Source: Bacteroidales bacterium (lineage in GTDB: Bacteria; Bacteroidota; Bacteroidia; Bacteroidales; JAADJA01). Taken from it: a DNA stretch of 5,039 nt. Positions 1-5,039 of the stretch are shown piece by piece (the stretch's first letter is position 1; the number at the start of each line of letters is the position of its first letter). Where the stretch lies: positions 1 through 5,039 of the forward strand of contig JAIOTR010000365.1 of NCBI GenBank assembly GCA_021106665.1. Reading direction: 5' to 3'. The position numbers and the translations under genes were made by a program. The notes under the pieces are model-generated. The model had not been told where the DNA came from, ran no database searches, and saw nothing but the letters and a program-made list of their open reading frames with translations.

Positions 1-2171
1 GGTCCCCAAACAATCGAAGAATCAAAATAGGGGCCAAAAGGATCATCCGCAGCAATTATTGGATCACTTTGGGTGAAATCTGTAAGGTTCTCAACCCCAG
101 CATAAATATTCCACTTTTTGAAATTTTTCGTTATCTGACCATTGAGAATTGTATATACAGGAGAATTTTGTGATTTTTGATACTCCGGAGGATTAGATTG
201 AGTATCCGGCAAACGTGCATCTCCATTTAACTGAGTGGTAAAATCAAATCTCCATTTGTCCAGATTGGTTTTATAAGATAGGTTTAACAATCCCTTATAA
301 CGGTTTACCAATGGTTCTCTTTCCAATTTCTCATTTGTGGTCATCCTGACATCATTATAGCGAAATGCAGCAACAACATCCAGTCTCGGAATTAATTCAT
401 AAATAACCTCAATCTGGTAACTGTTAGAAAAGGATTTCCCATTTAAATTATAAATATGAATTTCTGAAGCATTTTGATCCCTGTCAATAATGACCTGGTT
501 CACAAAATCCGTCCTGTAAAATTCGATATTAATATTTAGTTCCCTTTCAGCAATTTCAAATATTTGAGTAAGGTTTATTCCATAATTCCAGGCTTCTTCT
601 TGCTTTATATCCGAGTCAACATATAGCTTCCTTGAACTGGCCAATAAATAACTGTTTTCAGCAATGATGTTGGCTGTTCGATATCCCTTACCGGCTGAAA
701 CTCTAAGAATGGTATTTTCAAACAGATTATATTTCACATGAACTCTTGGAGTGAAAAATATTCCCCAGATATTATGAAAATCAACTCTTACTCCTACCAA
801 CATGGTCAGCTTTTTTTTGTCTGAATAAGTGTATTGAAAAAATGTTCCCGGAACACTTTCTGTCCGGTTGAATGTACTATCATTTAATTGTTCCTTATTA
901 TCATCATAAGTGTAACTCAAGCCAGTACTATATTTATGTTTAAACGAACCCATCTCAGATTGAAGGATCAAATTTGCATAGTAGGTATTTTCCGTTCCGT
1001 TGTAATCTGTCAATCCAAAAAATGATGACTGGTCATGGTAAGTATACGAATTGATGAATCCGATACTTGTTTCATTTTTGTTTCCAAAAACATATCCTGT
1101 TTTGCCCCAAACCTGGTATCGTTTTGTTTTGATATTTACACCGTAGAAATCAGAACTATCGCGCTCATTTGATTTTTGAAACTCCATTTGACCAGCAGTC
1201 CTGTCTTCTTCCAGGGCTTGAAACCCAAATTGAGCGACATGTTTTTTGTTCACATACTTCCAACGGTTATAAACGTTGTATTGCTGGATGAGCGGAGCAT
1301 CAACAAATGAATCTCCATTATTGTCAATTTTGTTTTTGAAGGTTTCACCATGTGCAAAAAGCATTGTTGACCATTTTTCGTTCAGTTTTAAGGCGCCATT
1401 AAAATTTCCTTCGAACTTCCCGATATGATTTACATAGGCATTTAAAAACAACCTCTCCTTACCATCAGGCTTTTTATATTCAATATTGATTTGCCCCGTT
1501 GTTGATTCATAGCCATTTACCACCGATGCAGCCCCTTTTGATATCTGAATGGACTCCATCCAGGTACCCGGAATATATCCAAGTCCATAAGTCGTTGCTA
1601 GACCCCTGAGGTTGGGTATGTTTTCCGTCATCATTTGGCTGTATTTCCCATGGAGTCCCAATAATTCAATCTTTTTAGCTCCAGAAACAGCATCGCTATA
1701 ACTTACATCCACTGATGCGTTAGTCTCAAAACTTTCTGAAAGGTTACAGCAAGCAGCTTTGGTTAATTCTGCACCTGTAATATGCTGAACATGTAATGGG
1801 TCTATTTGTGATATATAACTGCTGGATTGTTTTCCAGATACAACAAATTCGTCCAGTTGCTTATTATTTGAAAGAATAATTTCCATTTCAGTTTGTCCTT
1901 CCCCAATCATAATTGTATCATTCATATATCCGACAAAACTGGCGATCAATTTTGGTAAATTTTGAGTGGGATAATCAATTTGGAATTGACCATTGGCATC
2001 GCTTATGGTTCCCTGTTGTGTGCCCTGCCAGTAAATGTTTACCCCTGGCAATGAAGCTTTATGTTGATTTTTATCATATTCATAAACAAATCCTTTCAAT
2101 TGCTGTCCAACCGAATAATTAGACCCGATAAATATGATGAAATAAATAAATATTTGAAATATTGTTTTCAT
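1..2171 (-). CDS. TonB-dependent outer-membrane receptor with N-terminal carboxypeptidase-regulatory-like domain, probable metal/metallophore type; C-terminus beyond the window
   Basis: A 22-stranded outer-membrane barrel energised by TonB/ExbBD that imports a ligand into the periplasm. The frame is open for 723 codons with no stop or frameshift. Residues 1-22 form a signal peptide. About 25-105 is a carboxypeptidase-regulatory-like beta-sandwich (LPGVNIYWQGT, ISDANGQF, ASFVGY). DEFVVSG at 107-113 is the likely TonB box. The plug spans about 120-225 (LRGLATTYGLGYIPGTWMES, SKGAASVVNGYES, TGQIN), followed by the barrel. The visible end, with NLTD and FDSSIVWG, matches the usual tail of such receptors, so probably only 15-20 residues are missing. 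Cys141-Cys142 (TKAACCNL) are the only visible cysteines. Receptors with this KAACCNL/ESFETNASVDV signature are, from memory, a recognisable Bacteroidota group often found beside heavy-metal genes. The neighbouring Cys/His-rich gene supports a metal role, but the substrate is inference. The ATG at 2171 is fixed by a strong ribosome binding site. Very sure of family. Confidence 0.95.
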   Translation of the reverse strand, partial: MKTIFQIFIYFIIFIGSNYSVGQQLKGFVYEYDKNQHKASLPGVNIYWQGTQQGTISDANGQFQIDYPTQNLPKLIASFVGYMNDTIMIGEGQTEMEIILSNNKQLDEFVVSGKQSSSYISQIDPLHVQHITGAELTKAACCNLSESFETNASVDVSYSDAVSGAKKIELLGLHGKYSQMMTENIPNLRGLATTYGLGYIPGTWMESIQISKGAASVVNGYESTTGQINIEYKKPDGKERLFLNAYVNHIGKFEGNFNGALKLNEKWSTMLFAHGETFKNKIDNNGDSFVDAPLIQQYNVYNRWKYVNKKHVAQFGFQALEEDRTAGQMEFQKSNERDSSDFYGVNIKTKRYQVWGKTGYVFGNKNETSIGFINSYTYHDQSSFFGLTDYNGTENTYYANLILQSEMGSFKHKYSTGLSYTYDDNKEQLNDSTFNRTESVPGTFFQYTYSDKKKLTMLVGVRVDFHNIWGIFFTPRVHVKYNLFENTILRVSAGKGYRTANIIAENSYLLASSRKLYVDSDIKQEEAWNYGINLTQIFEIAERELNINIEFYRTDFVNQVIIDRDQNASEIHIYNLNGKSFSNSYQIEVIYELIPRLDVVAAFRYNDVRMTTNEKLEREPLVNRYKGLLNLSYKTNLDKWRFDFTTQLNGDARLPDTQSNPPEYQKSQNSPVYTILNGQITKNFKKWNIYAGVENLTDFTQSDPIIAADDPFGPYFDSSIVWG

Positions 2172-2175
2172 ATTG

Positions 2176-2184
2176 CCCTCCTTT
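2176..2184 (-). promoter_or_regulatory. Strong Shine-Dalgarno sequence for the TonB-dependent receptor
   Basis: On the minus strand AAAGGAGGG stands four bases before the receptor ATG. Eight of its bases (AAAGGAGG) complement the 16S rRNA 3' tail. It fixes the start codon. Such strong sites are uncommon in Bacteroidota, and no comparable site is seen before the other three genes of the window. Confidence 0.75.
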
Positions 2185-2197
2185 AAATGTGAAACGA

Positions 2198-2218
2198 TTA
2201 ATTGCTTATTACAATTAA
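2198..2218 (-). repeat. Intercistronic 7-bp inverted repeat upstream of the receptor
   Basis: TTAATTG at 2198-2204 and CAATTAA at 2212-2218 are perfect inverted copies around a 7-base spacer. They lie in the 82-bp gap between the Cys/His-rich gene and the receptor, 13 bases upstream of the receptor's ribosome binding site. The stem would be AT-rich and weak, with no trailing T-run, so it does not look like a terminator. It could be an operator, an mRNA processing or stability element, or chance in AT-rich DNA. Confidence 0.35.
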
Positions 2219-2253
2219 CCTGTAAAATTCAAGTGATTAGATAGATTGGAAAT

Positions 2254-2757
2254 CTAAGCTAAAGGAGTTGCAATTTTAAGTTGGTGAATAGAATACAGAA
2301 GTTTTTTCCCGTATTCGGGGGGTGGTAAATTATTGCTTATTTGATATATTATAAACTCAGCTTGTTGTGCCTGGTTTTGATTGTTTTGAATTTCTGCAAC
2401 ATAAGCAACAATAAAAACGAAATTTACCTTGCTATTTCCCGATAAATCAAAATTATCAGTTTTAAAGTAAAAATACTCTAATGAACAACAATCATGGTTA
2501 TCGCCGCAATGTTGATGATTATTTTGAGTTTGAGTGCTTTCCTGCTGACAGCATGAGATCGCTTCAGATGAGGGTTTCATTTCGCAGTGATGATCGTCCA
2601 TTTCATCGTGGCATTCTGTTTCTTCAATCAGGATGGAGTAGTTAAAATTTTTATTGCAGGCACAGTAATGATGAATTAAGCTAAAGCCTCCTGATGCAAT
2701 AACCACAATTCCTGAAAATAGAATAATTACTATTTGTTTTAAAAAGCTTTTCATCAT
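2254..2757 (-). CDS. HYC_CC_PP-type small exported Cys/His-rich protein, putative metal binding
   Basis: A 167-aa protein. Residues 1-25 are a signal peptide or N-terminal membrane anchor (basic MMKSFLK, then a hydrophobic stretch to about 21). The family pattern is visible in order: HHYCAC at 29-34, the double-Cys motifs SCC at 68-70 and DCC at 89-91, and a C-terminal LPPPEYGK at 144-151. Between residues 29 and 91 there are nine Cys (32, 34, 49, 58, 69, 70, 84, 90, 91) and eight His, plus clustered Asp/Glu, typical of a soft-metal ligand field. I recognise it as the HYC_CC_PP family of Bacteroidota, which to my knowledge has no defined biochemistry. It lies 82 bp upstream of the TonB-dependent receptor on the same strand, so co-transcription is likely. 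A periplasmic or envelope metal chaperone, sensor or scavenger, perhaps for copper, is inference. ATG 2757 and the adjacent ATG 2754 are both possible starts. No Shine-Dalgarno sequence is seen. Confidence 0.85.
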   Translation of the reverse strand: MMKSFLKQIVIILFSGIVVIASGGFSLIHHYCACNKNFNYSILIEETECHDEMDDHHCEMKPSSEAISCCQQESTQTQNNHQHCGDNHDCCSLEYFYFKTDNFDLSGNSKVNFVFIVAYVAEIQNNQNQAQQAEFIIYQISNNLPPPEYGKKLLYSIHQLKIATPLA

Positions 2758-2781
2758 TACAATGCAAAATTACACATTGTA
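2758..2781. repeat. Inverted repeat (candidate operator) abutting the start of the Cys/His-rich gene
   Basis: TACAATG at 2758-2764 and CATTGTA at 2775-2781 are perfect 7-bp inverted copies separated by 10 bases. The central AATT extends the symmetry, so 18 of 24 positions are symmetric. It ends directly at the ATG of the minus-strand gene and encloses the putative -7 box. This is typical placement for a repressor site that blocks the promoter. The regulator is unknown; a metal-responsive one is only inferred from the genes it would control. Confidence 0.5.
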
Positions 2782-2794
2782 CTAAGGTCAACAA
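2765..2794 (-). promoter_or_regulatory. Candidate Bacteroidota promoter for the metal-linked unit
   Basis: On the minus strand, TTG at 2794-2792 is followed after 19 bases by TAATTTTG at 2772-2765. This is an exact match to the TTG / TAnnTTTG pattern used by the main sigma factor of Bacteroidota. The last G is only seven bases from the ATG, so transcription would start at or within a few bases of the start codon, giving a nearly leaderless mRNA. The 8-base box alone can arise by chance in AT-rich DNA. The correct spacing is what raises confidence. Confidence 0.5.
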
Positions 2795-2903
2795 CGAATT
2801 TGTGTATTATGTTGTTAATGAAGTGTTAAAAAACCTGATTTTCCAATATTAATTTTGTTTCTGCCGGTTAATTTGGAAATTGCTTGTTTGATATGAATCT
2901 AAA

Positions 2904-2933
2904 TTAATTGAATATGACCTTAAATTCAATTAA
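2904..2933. repeat. Perfect 10-bp inverted repeat, candidate operator of the acyl-CoA genes
   Basis: TTAATTGAAT at 2904-2913 and ATTCAATTAA at 2924-2933 are exact inverted copies with a 10-base spacer, so the arm centres are 20 bp, about two helical turns, apart. The repeat lies just upstream of the -7-like box at 2941 and covers the position where the -33 element would be. That suits a dimeric transcription factor controlling the enoyl-CoA hydratase operon. The arms are AT-rich, so chance is not excluded. Confidence 0.45.
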
Positions 2934-2940
2934 ATTTTTC

Positions 2941-2948
2941 TAAATTTG
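2941..2948 (+). promoter_or_regulatory. -7-like box (TAAATTTG) for the enoyl-CoA hydratase operon
   Basis: TAAATTTG matches the TAnnTTTG element of Bacteroidota promoters and ends 34 bases before the ATG, giving a normal leader of roughly 25-30 nt. No TTG is found at the right distance upstream. The promoter would therefore be weak or activator-dependent, or the match may be accidental. Confidence 0.4.
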
Positions 2949-2982
2949 AAGACTATTCACAATTAAATCTTAGACCTAAATT

Positions 2983-3756
2983 ATGGAATATAAAATATTA
3001 GAAATCAGTATTTCTGAGGGAATCGCCCTGATAACCATAAACAGACCCGAAGCCCTTAATGCCCTTAACACGAGGTTTTTTCAGGAAATGGATGAAGCCA
3101 TTGCCACGATTTCGAAAAATCATGAGGTAAAGGTTATGGTTATAACCGGTTCCGGAAAAGCTTTTGTAGCAGGTGCTGATATCGCTGAAATGGTTGACAA
3201 AAATTCGGATGAAGGATCTGATTTTTCAAGAATAGGACAAAATACTTTTAGAAGCCTTGAAAAAATGAAAATACCTGTCATAGCTGCTATTAATGGATTT
3301 GCGCTTGGAGGTGGGCTTGAGTTGGCAATGGGTTGCGATATCAGGATTGCCAGTACAAAAGCCAAATTCGGACAACCGGAAGTTAATCTTGGTTTGATCC
3401 CTGGTTATGCTGCCACACAACGACTTTCAAGATTAGTTGGTTTGGGTGATGCACTTTATTTATTAATGTCGGCTGATATGATCGGGGCAGAAGATGCATT
3501 GCGTATTGGATTGGTTCAGAAAGTGGTGGAACCTGAAGTTTTGATGGAAGAAGTGATGAAAATTGCCAAAACAATTGCTTCAAAAGGTCCCATGGCAGTG
3601 AAGAAAGTTAAAGCTGTTACCAGGCAGGGATTTTTAATGGATTTTGAAAAGGGTTGTGAATTAGAAGCTGATCAATTTGGAAGCTTGTTTGGTAAAGGAA
3701 GTGAAGGTGAAGAGGGGATGAAAGCGTTTCTTGAAAAGAGAAAACCAAACTGGTAA
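2983..3756 (+). CDS. Enoyl-CoA hydratase / crotonase-family protein
   Basis: A complete 257-aa crotonase, the normal length for a short-chain enoyl-CoA hydratase that adds water to trans-2-enoyl-CoA (such as crotonyl-CoA) to give 3-hydroxyacyl-CoA in the cytoplasm. Visible signatures: ITINRPEALNAL at 17-28; AGADIAEM at 63-70 and GFALGGG at 105-111, which build the oxyanion hole; and catalytic glutamates Glu113 (GGGLELAMG) and Glu133 (FGQPEVNLGLIPG). The two glutamates are 20 residues apart, as in rat mitochondrial hydratase (Glu144/Glu164). The C-terminal EGMKAFLEKRKPNW is also standard. One variation is GYAATQRL at 141-148, where most family members have GAGGTQRL or GFGGTQRL. The start lacks a Shine-Dalgarno sequence but has the A/T-rich leader usual for the phylum, and the protein begins where family members do. 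It is followed after 45 bp by a 3-hydroxyacyl-CoA dehydrogenase, the next enzyme. Substrate chain length and direction (beta-oxidation or butyryl-CoA synthesis) cannot be read from sequence. Confidence 0.95.
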   Translation: MEYKILEISISEGIALITINRPEALNALNTRFFQEMDEAIATISKNHEVKVMVITGSGKAFVAGADIAEMVDKNSDEGSDFSRIGQNTFRSLEKMKIPVIAAINGFALGGGLELAMGCDIRIASTKAKFGQPEVNLGLIPGYAATQRLSRLVGLGDALYLLMSADMIGAEDALRIGLVQKVVEPEVLMEEVMKIAKTIASKGPMAVKKVKAVTRQGFLMDFEKGCELEADQFGSLFGKGSEGEEGMKAFLEKRKPNW

Positions 3757-3801
3757 ATAGATTAAGGTTTTTAGTTAATTGTTTAAATATAAATTATCGA
3801 A

Positions 3802-5039
3802 ATGAATTACGACGAAAGATTACAAAATGTAACGGTTCTCGGTGCAGCCGGAAAAATGGGAAGTGGAATTTTACTGCTTACCGCTGTGGAAATGGCTGAC
3901 CTGAGCCTGAAGCCGGAAAACAAAGGAAAAACTTTCTGCCTCAACGCGATGGATGTTTCACATGCAGGTTTGGCGGGCCTGATGAAATATTTGAAAGAGC
4001 AGGTAAGAAAAGTTGCTGAAAAGAAGACAGTATTGTTACGCAAATTTTATGAAGACAGGGCTGACCTTATTGAAAATGAGGATATCATTAACGAGTATGT
4101 TTTTGATGTAATGAATGTTGTGCGTCCTGTAATAACTATCGAATCTGCCTATGACAGCCATCTGATTTTTGAAGCCATTATTGAGAATCTGGATTTGAAG
4201 AATAAGATCTTGTCACAGATTTACACAAGCAATCCTCACAAGCCGTGGTTTTTTACCAATACTTCTTCTATCCCAATAAATATTCTGGATGAAGGAGCCG
4301 GTTTGGAGGGTAATATCCTGGGATTTCATTTTTACAATCCTCCTGCTGTACAACGATTGGTGGAGTTAATTACCACAGATAAGAATTCAACTGAAATAGT
4401 TGATTTTGCGAAAACTTTCGCAAAAAGATTGAGAAAAGTGATCGTGCCTTCCAATGATAAAGCAGGATTTATCGGGAACGGACACTTTATGCGCGATGCT
4501 TTACACGGCATCCATGAGGTTGAAAGATTATCTGCTGAAATGCCTTTTGCGGAAGCTGTTTATATGATCAATAAAATTTCGCAGGATTTTCTTGTAAGGC
4601 CGATGGGAATTTTTCAACTAATTGATTATGTAGGCGTAGATGTAGTAAAATTTATCATGCAGGTAATGAATCCGCATTTACCTGATGAAGACCTGCACAG
4701 CGATTTATTGGATAAACTTTTTGATATGGGAGTGAAAGGCGGACAAAAATCTGATGGTTCACAAAAAGATGGAATCCTAAAATACGAAAGAGGTAGGTCG
4801 GTTGCCGTATTTAGCCCTGATACAAAGGGATACGTTGCAACAGCAGACTTCCAGGCTAAATGTGATGAAAAGTTAGGCGCTTTACCGGGAACTTGGAAAC
4901 CATGGAAGGTGGTTAACTTTAGCCGGGGAGCAAAAGATGGAATACTGACAGGTTATTTTGGAGAACTGAGCAATATGAGTACTTTGGGAGCTGAACTATC
5001 AAAAAAATATAATACCCGTTCCATTGAAATTGGAAAATA
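3802..5039 (+). CDS. 3-hydroxyacyl-CoA dehydrogenase (NAD-dependent), divergent N-terminus and long C-terminal extension; runs to the window end
   Basis: Oxidises 3-hydroxyacyl-CoA to 3-ketoacyl-CoA with NAD, the step after the upstream hydratase. There are 412 complete codons. A Rossmann domain covers about 9-210, and the C-terminal substrate/dimer domain starts at Asn218 (NDKAGFIGN). The catalytic set Ser155 (NTSS), His176 (GFHFYNPPAVQRLVELI), Glu188 and Asn226 matches the spacing of human Ser137/His158/Glu170/Asn208 exactly. EAIIENLDLKNKI at 124-136 and DYVGVDVVKFI are further family signatures. Oddities: the glycine loop is GAAGKMG (14-20) rather than GxGxxG; the segment between the first two strands is enlarged (LKPENKGK); and about 70-90 residues follow the usual end of a 280-315-aa single enzyme. 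The last two bases are TA, so codon 413 is either a stop or Tyr. The protein may end here or continue into another domain. It starts 45 bp after the hydratase stop with no terminator between them, so the two likely form an operon. Confidence 0.93.
   Translation, partial: MNYDERLQNVTVLGAAGKMGSGILLLTAVEMADLSLKPENKGKTFCLNAMDVSHAGLAGLMKYLKEQVRKVAEKKTVLLRKFYEDRADLIENEDIINEYVFDVMNVVRPVITIESAYDSHLIFEAIIENLDLKNKILSQIYTSNPHKPWFFTNTSSIPINILDEGAGLEGNILGFHFYNPPAVQRLVELITTDKNSTEIVDFAKTFAKRLRKVIVPSNDKAGFIGNGHFMRDALHGIHEVERLSAEMPFAEAVYMINKISQDFLVRPMGIFQLIDYVGVDVVKFIMQVMNPHLPDEDLHSDLLDKLFDMGVKGGQKSDGSQKDGILKYERGRSVAVFSPDTKGYVATADFQAKCDEKLGALPGTWKPWKVVNFSRGAKDGILTGYFGELSNMSTLGAELSKKYNTRSIEIGK

Noticed and set aside
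811..818. Run of eight T in the receptor gene (A-run on the coding strand), possible slippage or frameshift site
   Set aside because: The reading frame continues unbroken through it as SDKKKLTML, with normal barrel sequence on both sides.
1913..2122. Short open frame on the plus strand, 69 codons
   Set aside because: It lies wholly inside the receptor gene on the opposite strand, has no recognisable motif or leader, and the receptor frame is clearly coding here.
2758..2781. Idea that the inverted repeat is a CopY-type copper operator (TACAnnTGTA)
   Set aside because: The minus strand reads TACAATGTGTA, with three rather than two bases between the half-sites, so it does not fit that consensus. 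A general dyad is all that can be claimed.
2790..2816. AACAAC / GTTGTT inverted repeat (6 bp, 14-15-base loop)
   Set aside because: It is short and low in complexity, with a long loop. The left arm is better explained as the -33 region of the minus-strand promoter.
2850..2857. TAATTTTG on the plus strand, a second -7-like box in the divergent region
   Set aside because: No TTG lies at the right distance upstream and it is about 125 bp from the hydratase start. A chance match is likely in AT-rich DNA.
3120..3583. Three overlapping minus-strand open frames inside the hydratase gene
   Set aside because: The plus-strand hydratase has all family motifs across this stretch. The antisense frames have no signature and are shadows of its codon pattern.
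3807..4043. Minus-strand open frame of 78 codons within the start of the dehydrogenase gene
   Set aside because: The plus-strand frame encodes the Rossmann domain here, and the antisense product shows no family resemblance.

Overview
The window is AT-rich and comes from a member of the Bacteroidota. Four things support this: a TonB-dependent receptor that starts with a carboxypeptidase-regulatory-like domain, a Cys/His-rich HYC_CC_PP-type small exported protein (a family I know only from this phylum), promoter-like sequences of the TTG-N19-TAnnTTTG kind, and mostly A/T-rich leaders without a Shine-Dalgarno sequence. I cannot assign a genus. No RNA gene, mobile element, CRISPR array or pseudogene is visible.

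Left half, minus strand (1-2757): a two-gene unit read right to left. A 167-aa exported protein crowded with Cys and His comes first. After an 82-bp gap comes an outer-membrane TonB-dependent receptor, intact for 723 codons and cut by the left window edge just before its expected C-terminus. The receptor carries a Cys-Cys pair at the start of its plug, and these are its only visible cysteines. Together they look like a transition-metal (perhaps copper) acquisition or handling module. The metal is inference. The promoter candidate for the unit has its -7 box enclosed in an inverted repeat directly before the first ATG. The receptor has its own unusually strong Shine-Dalgarno sequence.

Middle (2758-2982): a 225-bp divergent control region. 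It holds the metal-unit promoter candidate, a perfect 10-bp inverted repeat with a 10-bp spacer, and a -7-like box facing right.

Right half, plus strand (2983-5039): a crotonase-family enoyl-CoA hydratase with both catalytic glutamates, then after 45 bp a 3-hydroxyacyl-CoA dehydrogenase with its full Ser-His-Glu-Asn catalytic set. They would catalyse consecutive steps, hydration of enoyl-CoA and NAD-linked oxidation of 3-hydroxyacyl-CoA. This fits beta-oxidation or, run in reverse, short-chain acyl-CoA synthesis. The dehydrogenase has an unusual glycine loop and a long C-terminal extension, and the window ends inside codon 413.

The two halves appear functionally unrelated. The most interesting parts are the metal-linked pair with its nested promoter/operator and the divergent dehydrogenase.
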